Assembly: GCA_032358165.1 (NCBI GenBank)
Contig: JAALGY010000033.1
Coordinates: 3,534,001-3,598,000 of the forward strand
Origin: Diplosphaera chodatii
Taxonomy: Eukaryota; Chlorophyta; Trebouxiophyceae; Prasiolales; Stichococcaceae
Direction of reading: 5' to 3'
Length of the DNA stretch: 64,000 bases
The notes under the pieces were generated by a model. It made no database searches. It was given only the letters and a program-made list of their open reading frames with translations, and was not told where the DNA came from. Of the stretch, positions 23,925-36,700 are shown one piece after another. The translations under genes and the position numbers were made by a program. Position 1 is the stretch's first letter; the number at the start of each line of letters is the position of its first letter.

Positions 23925-26900
23925 ATGGTGCAGTGCAGACGGCTGGTGATATGCGTACTCGCCTTCGCGGCCGCAGTTGTGACAGACTGCCGTGTGGTGG
24001 CGCAGCGCAGCAGCAAGTGCCGCCATGGCGCTGCTGCCAGAGGGTTGCAACAAGCCGCTCCAGCGCCGAACAGCACCGACGCCGCAAGCAGAGACAGCTT
24101 ACTCTCCCCCCGGATGTGGCCGGTGCCGCCTGGTTACCTGTGAGTCTGCCCTCTGATCGTGTCGCATGGGGCGCTAGCATGCTTAGCCATCTGCAAATGT
24201 CGCTGTCTGAAGCGCGCGTCTAATGTGTGAAGGGCGTTTGTCCACAACGCACAGCTTGCAGGAACAATAGTGTTCAGTGCTCATCATGCAGGCAGCTATA
24301 CCGTTGCGTTTTTCGCATGGTTGGGCGTGATATGGTGCGGCGACGAGCGGCTATGGAGGCCGGCTGGCGCAGCTACATCAAGCAGGTGCACTCAGAGCCG
24401 CGGCGGCTGGACGTTTTCAGCTTGCTGTGACCTGGGGTGCCACCAAGCGACCGATCACCAGCTGCTGGTTGCGACGACAAACCACCCGCCCATGTCTATC
24501 TGACGCCTCGGCAATCTGGCACAGACAGTGGACAGCGACCACCGACCCGGAGCTTGCACCATCCGGTTCCTGCGCTACATGGAGCATCGTTCCACGGCAC
24601 CAGGTGCATCAGCAACGTCACCTGCAGCCAAAGGACCATGATGCCCTCGTTTGCAGTGTGTTCCTGAGGTCGAAGGCCTACCTTGCAAGGTTGATGAGTC
24701 GTACTCATGCAGGGCTGGCGCATTTGGAGTCGGTCGATGAGGAGGCCATCGTGTACATCCGGGCAGCAAACGAAACGCCCCAGGCACAGCTGACGCCGTC
24801 GATTCTCGCGCAGTCGTTGGGTCCCATTGAAGGTGTCATCCGGCAGGTGCAACTGCATTGCACACGACAACGCGTAGCATCCTGCTCACCATGCGCCTGC
24901 CAGTCCGCACGCTGAAGCGGCACACCTGATGACTGGCAGTTCCGATGTAGCTAAACGCCATGCAATGGCCGCAGGCTGGCGTTGACGCATCTGTGCTGGT
25001 GCTCACCGCTGCGGCTGACCCGGCGCCTGCGATCATCGCAGCACAGCTGGCAGCGGGAGATTTTGCACAAAACCGCGCTGCCTCAAACTTCAGCGTGGCC
25101 TGCTTCAGCTTCGTGTCGGTGACGGACCATTGCACAGCACTGTGCATGCTGACGCAGCTCTGGCACTGCCGGCAGCTTGAGCACTGTGCCAGGCACAAGG
25201 CAGCCTGCAGTCGCACTGCACGGGGCTCAGGCGGCAGCAGTGCCGCTCACCGGGGTGCCCCTGCATCTGTGCTGCAGGTGAACACCCCCGGTGCCTGGCC
25301 GTTGCTCACAGGCATCCCAGTGCAGACCGCCTTTCTGCTGGGCATGGCTGATGCCGCGGCGCGAGCGCACCTTCCTGTGCAGTTCCTGGCCTTCAATGTA
25401 TCCACCTGGACCTCCAATGCTGCCTCGGAGGGGTAGGTACCCCAGCATGCCGGCACCCCAACCCACTCGAGGCTTTCACTGCAGGATCGCAGGCGGCTCA
25501 TCACCTGTGTGCGCCTGCTGCAGGGGGCAGTCATCCCAATCTGCTGATGGCAATGCTGAGGTGTGGTACCAGTACGAAGGCAATGCCACCGCAGCGCCCT
25601 CGTCTGTAGTGTGGCCGGCGGTGTGACGCTTGCTACTGACAATGCTGTGTCACGCTCACACCATGTGCCACGCACACGCCGCTGCAGGGCACCATGCCAT
25701 GCTCGCATGCGTTGTGCGGCATGCATGCCAGGCGCTGATCATCCGCCAAAACAGCTGGGTGCCTCCCACATACATCGTGCTGCTGCGCAGATCATGCCGC
25801 ATCTGCCAGCAGCCACTGCCCGGCTTGGGTATGAGATGTCGGCTGCCAGCCTGCTAGGCGCAACTACCAGCTTGGTGCGCGGGAGCATGCAAGTGACTGC
25901 AGTCCGTCCTGTGAGCTTGTCGCCTCAGCAGGCAGCCGTTGAACGATGGGGCAGCCTCGCCCTGTCAGCCATCATGTATGCCTGCTTTGGGATGCAGGCC
26001 ACGGCCAATGGCACGGCAGTGTCGCTGGACTCCCTGGAAGCACCTGTGGACAGTGCTGCCGACCGCCCGCAGTGCGTGCAGGCATATCTGAGCACCATGT
26101 TTTACATCTGCTGTGAGCCAGGAACCATGGCATCTGTCACTGTGCTGTGCTACGTGTGCCTGCACTGGCAAGTGGTCACAGGCCCAACCGGTTGGCTTGG
26201 GTGTGCAGGCGACAAATCAGTTCAGCGGCCATGACTGGGGTGGCCATTGCCGTGGCAGCCGTTGGCATGGCCGTCCTGGTGGCGCTAGTCGGTGCGACTG
26301 TGGCCGTCCACAGCCTGACCATGCTGCACGTCACCTGTCCTTGGCGTCTTTGCCATCTTGCTCAGGGATACTGTGCATGGTCCCCACCAAGCACAACCCT
26401 AACCAACCTCCCAATGGTGTACCGCCCGCGGTCACTCCGGAGGGACGTCCCTTACTCTCCTCTTCACTGCTGTGTGCAGCTGCCGGAAGAGTCTACACAC
26501 GCCGGCGTCGCCACCAGCAGCAGGCGCGCCATAGGGCCGCCCAGAAGGCGGAGGCATGGCTGTCTGGGGATCGGGAGGGGGGCGGCGCGATTGGTGGGGA
26601 GCGCCTGTGGATCGATGACGGCGCCGACGGCTGCTGGGTGACGTTCGCCGCCGATGCCGCCGGAGGCCGCGTGTCGATCGGCAGGGGAGCCTTCTCCGAG
26701 GTGGGCATGCCAGTGGAAGTGACGCCACTACAGCCTGACTTATATCTACGAAGCGCATTGAGGGGATGTACAGGCCCCGCAGTCACGAGGCCTGCGCTCA
26801 GGTACACAGCTCTGCATGTGATGGTCTTGGTGGTGTCATCTACGCAATTCAAGGTGCCTGTCCAGGCTCCCCTCCGAGGCGGATTTAGGCAAACAGACTT

Positions 26901-28424
26901 CAGAACCACGCGCAAGTGGCATGCGCATGTGCAGGTGTACCTGGGGCATCGGGCAGCCGGCCAGAAGGTGGCGCTGAAGGTGCTGTCGGCGGCGGCGGCG
27001 GCGCAGCCGGCCACGCTCAGCAGGCTGCGGCGGGAGGTGGGGCTGCTGCGGCACGTGTCGCGGGACGCCAACGTGGTGCAGTTCTACGGCGCCAGCCTGC
27101 AGCACGCGGCCGACGCCGTGCTCGTCATGGAGTGAGCGCATGGCCCGGCCTGAGCTGATGATTGCTGGCACATGCAGCAGTGCTGGAGCGGCCTCGATCT
27201 CCTGCTGTCTGTAGTGCGTGTCGCGAACCAGTGGCAAGTGCTGGCACACCGCCAGTACTTGCTTCGAAGCGCCGCGGCTGATCAGCGCCGCCGCCCACGC
27301 AGGTACTGCGCCGGCGGCAACCTGCGGCGGCTGCTCAGCGACCCGGCGCTGGGGCCGGCGCTGCTGTGGCGCCGCGGCGGCCGGCGCGTGGCCCTGGACG
27401 CGGCTCGGGGCCTGGCGTACCTGCACTCCTGCGATGTCGTGCACAGGCGGGCGCCGCGGAATGTGATCCATCAGCACGTGCTCCTGGCTCCTGCCTAACA
27501 ACGTAGAGCTGGCGTAGAGCTTATTCAATCGAGGCTTGAGCTGGTGTGTGGTTGTTTGTCGCAGGGACGTGAAGAGCAGCAACATCCTGCTGGACGGCTC
27601 CGGGCGGGCCAAGGTGGCGGACGTGGGCCTGGCCTGCCGCCTGCACACCGTCGACATGGGGCTCAACACGACCGAGGGCACCTTCGTGAGCAGAATCAAT
27701 GTCAACAGCACATGTTTCCCGCAGAAGACTGGGACCACCGGCGGTCGGAAGCTGTGCAGATACCAATGCCCAGCCTCTAGGGCAGGAAGTCAAGATGCAT
27801 GCTGGATACACATACACAGAGTGCCCTTTTGTCGCTGCAGGTGTACCTGCCGCCAGAAGTCCTGATGGGAGCCAGCCCATCAGGGGATGCACCGGCGGCC
27901 CGGGCAGCAGCGAAGGTGAGCAATGTTCCTCAGTAGCATGCCGCCATGTGCTGCAGCCAGTGACTGCTGCCCTGCCACAGCGCTGCTGTGGCTCAGGCCT
28001 TCGTGTTGTTAAACACTCCATCAACCTGCAAGCGCAGGCGGGGGACTGCTATGCCTTTGGCGTGGTGCTGTGGGAGCTGGTCACGGGAGAGCGCCCTGTT
28101 CGAGCGAAGATGCGGTGTGCTGTTGGGCTCTATCCCTATGCACACATTGTACCTGAGCAACGGGGCATGCTGTCATGATCTGACCAATGCATGCACGCCT
28201 GTGCGTTCGAGCATGACATTGATAGCTGGCCAACCACCGTCTGCAGGGGGGTGGAGGTGGACATTGAGTGCTGCGAGGCAGCGGTTGCTCTCATTGAAGC
28301 GTGCCTGTCACAACACATCCTGGAGCGGCCGACTGCCGCGCAGCTCGTGGCGGCGCTTGAACCGCTGCAAGACAGCACAAACACAGCTATGGTACTACCC
28401 GTCATCACAAATCAGGCAGCCTGA
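23925..28424 (+). CDS. Receptor-like serine/threonine kinase RLK-2
   Basis: ATG 23925 opens a signal peptide (VICVLAFAAAVV). Exon 24292-24385 (FRMVGRDMVRRRAAMEAG) matches the equivalent exon of RLK-1 and the third copy in position and phase. The rest of the ectodomain is more divergent (LTPSILAQSLGP near 24800; LTGIPVQTAFLLGMADAAA near 25325). Membrane helix: VAIAVAAVGMAVLVALVGA (about 26240-26300). Kinase: VSIGRGAFSEV (to 26699), VALK Lys (exon 26936-27133), VLVMEYCAGGNL, VVHRDVKSSN split at 27446/27565, DVG instead of DFG, PPE (27841-27915), YAFGVVLWELVTGERPVR (28038-28113), C-lobe end 28247-28424. The intron splitting HR-D seems to start with GC, whereas RLK-1 has GT at the same place. Probably an active kinase. 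Parts of the ectodomain between 24400 and 25600 are not fully resolved. Confidence 0.78.
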
Positions 28425-29126
28425 TATATGGAACTGTGCATTATTGTAGCACCTCACAAGCGGGCATAGCATGTAGTGAACAGGGTCATGGCGTGGGCAC
28501 TGCTCTGACGTTGGAGAGGAGTGTTCAGCTTGGCGCCGCCGGGGGATCCAGCAAGCTGATGCTTGCAGTGGCAGGCAAGGGGTCAGCGCCGTGATAATTG
28601 CATGACTGGCGGGGCTAGCGCCCCGTTACGCTTTTGCACTGCTGTTTTCAGTATGATCTTTGATGCAGACTGCACCGATCTGTTGGGTATTCATGGGCGC
28701 TTTGGACTGCAACTTCCATAGGCTGCATTTAGCAGAGCAGTTTGTTGCGTGCAATGCTGCAGCTTAGCACTTCAGTGGTTCCGTCGTGCAATCACAAGGG
28801 AGGGAGGGTCAGGGAGGATGGTAGCCCCTGCAGACATGCTTGGCATTTGCGGCCTTGCACGACCTTCTTATTACGACTAGGCAACTGATCAGATGGCGTC
28901 ATATATGGGTGCTGTACTGCCTGAGATTCCAAGCGCTGATCAATGTTTGTGGCCTGGGCTCGCATGCAACTCCGAAGCATACACAGATATCTGTACAACC
29001 CTGTACATACAGTTCGATGCCACATAGTCGCGTACACAGCGAGGGTGCCCACCTGAAGCTGAAACTGAAGCTGAAGCTGAGGGAACTTGACGGTGCATGG
29101 TTCAGCTCGTGCCTGTTGCGGGGCCT
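28425..29126. other. Intergenic between two convergent receptor-kinase genes
   Basis: Holds the 3' ends of RLK-2 and the third copy. A short G-rich run (GGGAGGGAGGGTCAGGGAGG, 28798-28817) is visible. No gene was recognised. Confidence 0.5.
29053..29082. repeat. CTGAAG hexanucleotide repeat, five imperfect units
   Basis: CTGAAG, CTGAAA, CTGAAG, CTGAAG, CTGAGG in tandem, just beyond the stop codon of the degenerate third receptor kinase. Confidence 0.85.
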
Positions 29127-32100
29127 TCAGCCTCTGAGTCTGAGATGCGCCACAACAGGGCACCAGCGGCGCCACAATAAGCAAAAACACTGCGTCATCG
29201 AGCCGGCACCCAGCTGCTGCCTCGGCTGCCGGCGCCCCAGCCGCCGCAGCCGTTCCCCCACCTCCGCAGCGCTGGGGCGGCCCGCCGGTGCCGCCGCAGG
29301 GCACTCCCCCGGCGCCCACACCGGCCGCATGCCGCCCCGCACCGGCATCTCGCTTGTGACCAGCCAACTCGCCAACTCCCACAGCACCAAGCCCAGCGAA
29401 CAGCTGTCCGCCGGTGCACACCGCCAGCAGGCCGCTAGTGTTCACGCACATGCGTGGAGGTCAGGCTTGCTGGCACTGGTGGTGAATGCAACGTCCGCCT
29501 CCCGAGAGACAGCCGCCCCATTGTCGTGTCCCGCGGTGTCAGCCAGCAGAGCAGCTGCATCCCCCGGCACAGCAAATGCTGCCCTCACTGGTGGCATGCC
29601 CTGCAAGTCAGGAGATCCCAGTCACCTGATGTGCCACTCGAAGAAGCTGCAGCAAACATACTGCATCCAAGGCCGTACTTTGCCACGGGCAGTTGCAAGG
29701 GGGCATGACCTCTCTGATCCAGGTTGTGCTCTACACACCTCTGCTGCATCAGCCTTGGTTACATTCTCATTGCTGTCAAAGGACGCTTCTGATTCAGACA
29801 CATTTGCCGCAGCTTGCTGTGCCTGCTGCTGCTCACTGGGCCGCGAAGACCTGTGCCTGCCCGCTGCCCAGGCCACAGCTGCGGTGTGATACAGAGTGAG
29901 ATCAATGCTGCACTACTTGCAAGCGTTGTCACAGAGACCCATTGAGCAGACACTGGACCTTTGACGTGACGACCGAAAGCTTGCCAATGTGATCCTGCCT
30001 ACCGTACACAAGCACGGCTGCAGCGGCCACCGCCCCAACGACAATCCCAGCTATTGCGCCGGCGGATAGACCGTGAGAATCGCCACCTGAAGCAGGAGCT
30101 GCAGCCCTGCAGCAAGCGCACAGGACATTTTCACATCGTGCGCTCGTTGTTAGATCAGTACTGCTTTGCCGCCAGCTGGCACTGTCGATAGTCAAAGCAA
30201 CAGCTACTGTGTTTCTTTAATCGCCGCTATGCCATGATCAGTGGTCATGCTGTGCAGGCCCAGAGTGATCCCGATCAAACAGTGGCAGATCACAGTCACG
30301 AGACTCTAAGCCTGTTTGGATTGCTCATAAGCCAGAGGCGACATGCTACGAAGTGCGCGCCTGCTGGCGGCCGGGGGATCAAACACCGTTGCCACCGTCG
30401 TGCCGTTGGCGCTCCTCAACAGCGTGGTGGCATTCAGGAAGTCCCCTGTCCACCGGTCAGCGGAGCGTCCGACGGCATCCAGGCAATCGCTGCTGAACAC
30501 CCCATCCCAGTACGCTGACGGACTGAAGTTTGCGCCCCTCGCATCGGTCCACACGTTGAGGATGACGACCGTGCTTGCCAGCTGCAGCAGTTTCCTGCTC
30601 AGACAGTCATATGAACAGCATCTTTTCGTGATGCATACAACACCTGAATGCTCGCAGTTCAAGGAGTCGCAGCGTCCCAGCATCTGGCATTCTAATGCAA
30701 GCACATGCTGCACAGCAGGCAGCACCTGTTGCCGGTGGGGAGTCGAACGGTGGTATAGTCCGAAACATTGAGGGAGAAAACGCTGGTGTTGTTGCCAAAG
30801 GCATGGTAGACCGTATGCGAAAATGCCGCTGCTTTGTCTGCAGCGAAAGGTACCAGTCCATCGCCGGTCAGCTGCAAGGCAGCGAGGACAATGTTGCTGG
30901 CATGATAACCTCCGTGACTCATCAGCATCAGCAGCTGCGCCATTGAGCATGATCATACATGGTGTCGCACGTGATGCCAACGACCATAGAATGGTGTGCA
31001 GGTTGCATCTGTCAGACGCATCACCTGGAGCTGCGAGAGGGTGTTGGCCCACAGGCGGTCTGCTGGGCTGCTGGGCAGCACAACATCGTCCTCCGCTCGC
31101 TGGGCAGGGCTCTCCAGGTATAGCCTCCCCGAGGTGAACACCGCGGTCGAGCTCTTTAACTGCGCACGTAGGGAAGAGATTTCGTTCAGCCAGTGCTCCT
31201 GAACCATCGTTGCCCACTGCGCCGTGCTAAAGGCAATTCTTGTGGAAAGCAATCACGGAGTTGGAGGCATGACTCGCCTTCTGCTGGACTAACTTTTCGA
31301 GGACTACGACTGACGCATATGAACTCTGCGCCGTGAATGGGTACTGCTCTGCGGGCACAGCCGCCACCGCACGCATCTTGTCATAGTCCGCTTGCAGCAT
31401 GTAGAAGTCAACACCGATGATGACGCTGGTGAACTGCTCGAAGCCTGCATTTCCCGAAACACGTGCGTAGCTCAGCCGCCGTTGATGTGCAAAGTGGCCA
31501 TGATGCACATTTGCACGCTGCTCACAAACGAATGCGCAGGAGGCCTTTGTGAACCCCATCACATGCATGCAATGCAGCCTCAGCAGCTCTCGAGCATGCC
31601 TGGGGAAGAGGAAGGGTAGGTGAAGTAGGACGCCGTGCGCCCAAAGTAGTTGAGGGGAGCAATCTGCGGTGGGATGCACGGCCATGACATCAGGCGGACG
31701 CTGCGTTGCTGACAGCATCCTGACAGGTAGACTGGTTGAGCATGGCAGGCGCACAGCACAGCACCTCGTACTCACAGCTGGCAGAGCGGAAATGAGAGCA
31801 TGCTCCAGCTCGACCCGCCGCATGATGACGTCCGGACCGAGGAACTGGAAGTTGACGTGCTGTATGACCCTGCGGCCGACATGGAGTTCGTGTCCCAACG
31901 CTGCAGGGTGCACCTGTACCCCCACCTGGCACTATGAGGGTTGGAGTGCACTTGAACACCGCTTGCATGGGTGCGGCTTCAGCTTTGAGCAAGCTCCAGA
32001 AGCATTCTGCAAGCACTATTCCAGTCTGTACGCTTACAAAGTGCCAGCTGGCAGCGGCATCCGTGCCGCCGTGAACTGTGTGGGGCCAGTTGCGGTGTAG

Positions 32101-32201
32101 CTGATCTTGGTAGGCTGCGGCGTGGGCTGTGCAGCAACAGCACCCATGCCAGCAGCCAGCAGGATGGCTGGCAGAAGCGCAGCGGCGCAGCCCGCATGCA
32201 T
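29127..32201 (-). pseudogene. Third receptor-like kinase copy, kinase domain mostly lost
   Basis: ATG 32201 gives a good signal peptide (MHAGCAAALLPAILLAAGMG). The ectodomain is well preserved: HVNFQFLGPDVIMRR (about 31835), FGRTASYFTYP (about 31620), FAADKAAAFSHTVYHAFG (about 30825), DRWTGDFLNATTLLRS (about 30440). A membrane helix GAIAGIVVGAVAAAAVLVYG (about 30035) and a Ser/Glu juxtamembrane stretch (29760-29830) follow. The kinase N-lobe, VAVK Lys, HRD and DFG/APE regions are not found. Only the C-lobe tail remains (29200-29430: SLGLVLWELA and PVRGGMRPVWAPGECPAA), with two extra bases at the place of the RLK-1 exon acceptor and a 12-residue deletion. Either a pseudogene or a receptor that lost its kinase; expression would decide. 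Confidence 0.65.
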
Positions 32202-33761
32202 GCTGATCAAGTGCCTGTGGGCACCAGTGCGGCAGCAGGGTGTAGTGTCCCAGCGGTCACCGTCTGCGCATGCAGGGGGGCATACGCTGACTGGACGACA
32301 GGGACGATTGACGTCACAGCCCTGTTCCAAATCGCATGCTGGCGCTTGCCATGCCAACCGTCGTGCTTGACGGGCCAAATCAACGTCTTGCCCCACATAC
32401 ACGTACCCTGCGCTCACACCATATACAACAGGCTAGCCACGCTCACAGTCGCCTGCGTACCGCAGTGTCACACGGCCTGTCTCGAAGCCATGTCGACCAT
32501 TCACGGAGTAGGGCTCTGGATATGCGTGGCTTTCCATCCTGATGGACACAATCAGGAACATGCATACAGACCGGAGCACTGGTCACACCAGCCAGTCCGT
32601 TTTGGCAGAAATTGGGTCGCAAGGCTGTTCGTATCCACGTCTGCAGCGGTATCACCGCTGCAGGTTGCGGCGAAAGTGGCCTGCTATGCCGCTCGGCACC
32701 GGCATGCACAGGTCATCAGATCTGCATTGCATAATCTGAACCTAGCACCTGAACTGCCGGAAGTAACTGGGAGCTTATGCCCAGACTTGCACGTTGCGCG
32801 ACTAAGCCAGATATGAGCCGTGAGCGAGCGTTCGCACGGCCTCATGAGTGGACTGCACTGCGCGCAGTATGCCAGTGTCGTTATGATCCACCGTCTCAAT
32901 CTGGCCAGACGGCTGACCTGCTCCTTCGATAGCGATGGAAACATCGAGCAAGATTGTACGCATGTTCCATTCCTTTCAGCTGCCAGTCGCCGGGTTTTCG
33001 ACCGACTGCAGCAGGACCGAACGCCACGGACATCACAGCATCAGTAGGCAGCTGCGGCAGCATGCAGCAGATGGCGCCACGAACGCTCAGCAGCAAAGGG
33101 AGAGCACAATGTCTGAAGGGGCCTCTGGGGCCTCTGCCTACTGATCTTCGTGAGTACTTGCCAAGCTCATACACGATGCGTCATTGGGCAAGACTGTGGC
33201 GGGGTTACGCAGGCCGCAGGAGCCCTTAGGATCGACTGCCTGGTACGCTTGCTGCAGCGGCAGCATGTGTCCTGTGGCTGTAGATTACCATGGGTGACAG
33301 TGGACATGAACTAGCGATCAAGCGTGCTGCACGGGCTGACATGCAGCTGGATCCTCAGCACAGAATGAGTACTGTGCTGCACCCAACAAAACGACAGCCG
33401 GCTGAACATACCGCAAATTGATGAACTGCAGACTTGCTCGTGTTTTGTTGGGCACAGACCCTAGACCTTTCAGATGTGACAGCGTGTCGGTACTGAGTTC
33501 GTGCTGGTTCTGAGCATGTGGACCCTGTTACAGTGCGATGTGTGTTTGTACCACTGCGAATCAAGCTTGCTGTCATCACTGGGGACCTGCTCTTGCTGTG
33601 AAGGAGGGCAAGTAGAATGGTGTGGTACGTGACAGGTTTTTGCACAGGTCGGGTCAGCGGTCCAAAGCAGCAAAACAGAAAAGCAGGACTTCATGAAGAC
33701 TTCAAGCAGCGATGTCCTGCGGACAAATCGCCTACACGCAGGCTGCAGCTGCAGCCGGGCC
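32202..33761. other. Intergenic, no gene recognised
   Basis: Contains the upstream region of the third receptor-kinase copy and the 3' flank of the GT90 gene. Open frames are short and Cys/His/Arg-rich. No exon with consistent splice signals was found. Confidence 0.5.
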
Positions 33762-36700
33762 CTAGTTGAACCAGCGGGCAAGGAAGCCGCGCGGCCGGGC
33801 TGCCGGGCCGGCCGCCGCCTGCCAGCCGTCCTTCGGCAGGCGGTCCTTCGGGCAGGCGCCGGCGCCGAAGCCCTCCAGCCAGGGGTACTTGGTCGCCACC
33901 ACCTCGGCGTCGGCGGCGTAGGGGGTGCCGAACTGCCCCAGCAGCGCGTCGCCATCGTAGCAGAGCGCGCGCTTGGACGGCTCCACCTGCCAACATGCAC
34001 CACACTGACCGCTTCATATACAGGAACACATGTAGGGAACCCGAGACAGCTGCAGCTGCGCGGTTTGCCGCCGTCGCGCATAACTGCTGCTCCGGCTCGC
34101 AAAACAAACACATCGTGCAGCAGCATGACACGAGGGAAAGCACTGTGTTGCCAGGAAGCAGCGGGTGGCACCTGGAAGGTCTGCAGCGATGCGTATAGGC
34201 GCAGCACATCCAGCAGGTACCGCCGCACGTCCCCCATGCGCAGGTGCTGCTCCAGGAATGCCTGCGCCGATGCCGCCTGCAGGCGCAAACTTTCACTCTG
34301 GCTCTAGCTCCCTGCTTCTGCTTCGACGTGAGTCCAGCGTTGCGACTGTTGCCAACCAGGGCTGCTCTGTACGAGGGCAGGTGCTGCAGCCCTGCCGCTG
34401 TCGTAGTGAGCAGTGGGATACACTTTTGCAGCAAGCCGCACCATCTCCGTGGGGAGACGCAGATCTGCGTCCGCCGCCGCCTGCGCCGCCGCCAGCTCAG
34501 CGGGCCCCAGCAGCTTCCTGCTCCCGCCGCTGCCGCCGCTCATACCCCTGCTGCTGCCGTCTGCTGTCTGAGCGTGCCGCCTTGCCAACAGCCGCCTGCG
34601 GGCTCCATGCCCATCTGCCGATGCTGCTGCTGCCGCTGCCGCTGTGCTGCCAGTGCTGCCGCCGCCAGCCCTCCGGCCGCGGGGCCGTCTGCTGCCGCCG
34701 CCGCCGCTACTGCCAGTGCCGCCGCTGCTGCTGTTGCCGGCGACGCCCCGGCTGCCCGCGCTGATGGTGGGGCTAGGGCTGCGCGGTGTGGTCACTACAG
34801 GGCGGGAGGAGCGCCAAAGGGACAAGGACGGCAGCAGCGACAGTGGATCTGCAAATCAAAATGAGAGTTGCTTCAAGCCGTCGCTGTGCAGCACAGTGGG
34901 ATCAACTATAGCACAGCATACATGCTGCTGTAGAAAACAAGTGGTCAGACCAGATAGTGATGATGGCTGAGGTGGGCTCACCGAAGAAAGCGGTGCCGCC
35001 ATGCAGCCGGTCCCAGTTGCGGTTCATCGCTCGGATCTGCACAGGCAGCATGTGCAGGCGTCAGAAGCTGCCTGAATGTTGCAGCTTCGTTCATAAGTAT
35101 AGATAAGCAAACCAAAATTTATATCGTTTCTGCAAAACTTTCTGGATAAGCTTTGCTTTTGGCTGTCATAACACAGAGCAACATGCGTGTGCGAGCCTCC
35201 TATAACATGCCACCTGTTCTACACCAGAAAGCATGTGCCGACGCCAATCTGGATGCTGTTTCAAGTCGGTGGCAAGCGCGTGCAGAGCAAACGTCGTTGG
35301 AGCGGGCGTGATCACCACTGCTGCAGGACTCACGGTGTCGACGGTCTGGTTGCACATGTCGGCGACGGCCAGCGGGTGGTAGTGCACCCCGGGGCGCAGC
35401 GCGCGGCTGAAGAACTCCGGGCTGCGGGGGTGGACGGCGAGCACCGGGCTGCCGCTCGCCAGCTTCTGCTTGAAGTTGGTCGCCCACGCGCCGCTCTCAA
35501 TGTACACGTTGTACCTGCGGCACCGTGCTGCTGATATGTGACCTTCTGTACATGCCCATCCGGATGACGGTGTGCACCCGGGTTGCTGTGACGCCACTGA
35601 CACAAGCCACTGCCAGAGCGGCACCAGCCGGCATGTTGCAGTTGCCAATTGTTCCATGCGCAAAGAAACAATCCGCAGGACGTGCAGTTTGCGGCGTGAA
35701 GAGCGGCGTGTGGGATCGGGTGCGGACCTGTACAGGGACAGCTGCGGCAGGGCAACGTCCGGCCACCAGAAGTTGAACAGGTCGGCGTCGGCCGTCCGGC
35801 TGTCGTTCAGCAGCCGCTCCCGGCACACGATGTAGTCCTGCCTGCGGCATCGGATCAGGCAGCGCATCAGCTGGGACACTGCCGTGTACAGGCAGGCCTT
35901 CGGCATGTCTCTTGCGGGTTGATTCGGCGGTTGCATGGCTGGCTGTTGTCACCTGCATCTCCAAGCTGATCCCCCCAGGCAGCACAGGTGGGTCTTGCTG
36001 CCAGGTCGCAAAGGAGCATGCTCAAAACCAGCCGCGAACAGGCGAGGCGCAACCAGGACACCAATGAGCACCTGAGCTGGTCGCGGCCGGGGCCATGGCG
36101 GCCGCGCCACGTGATCTGGGGCTTCCTCCGCTGCCAGGGGCGGCCGCGCGACAGCCGCGCCAGCATCGGCTGCTGCACATCCCACCCCACCACATACTTC
36201 TCTGGGCCCTCTGCACCAGCATCAGAGCACTGTAAGGGAGCGGAACAACGCAGAGACGCTTCCATCATGCCGGACCAGGCAGCAACTCATTTTGCAGAGC
36301 GACACTTGGGAAAAGGTCCTTGGTTCCCTGTGTCAGGTGTGCCAAGACAGTGAGGTACGCAGGATGATTGTGCCGCACCCCAAAGGCGGTCCATTTCGTG
36401 GCCCCAGTACGAGAAGTCGGGGAAGGGGATATCGGCATGCGTCTCGCGGGTGTCGTACGTGAACATCGGCAGCGGCAGCGGCGGTTCAGCCGGCTCAGGC
36501 GGGTCTGCCGGATCCTCTGCCAGCGCCCTGCGCCACAGGCTGCCGTCTGCAGAGTGCACGCCGCCACCGCCGCCGGCGCCGCCGCCCGAACTGCTGATGC
36601 TGTCTGCACCGCTGTCGAGGCTGTTGCTGCCACCGCTGGTTCTGGGGGCTGCCATTTGAGGGATTCTGCCCTGCGCAGCCCCACTGTTGTCCTTGCTGCC

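Noticed and set aside
26720..26900. Minus-strand reading inside an RLK-2 intron containing GAWTGTLN, resembling the WTG-x-F-L-N-A-T block of the neighbouring ectodomains (possible inverted fragment).
   Set aside because: The similarity is limited to a few residues and does not extend to the flanks; too short to claim homology by eye.
35090..35165. AT-rich patch as a possible transposon remnant or origin.
   Set aside because: It is short, has no terminal repeats or coding trace, and sits in an intron of the GT90 gene.
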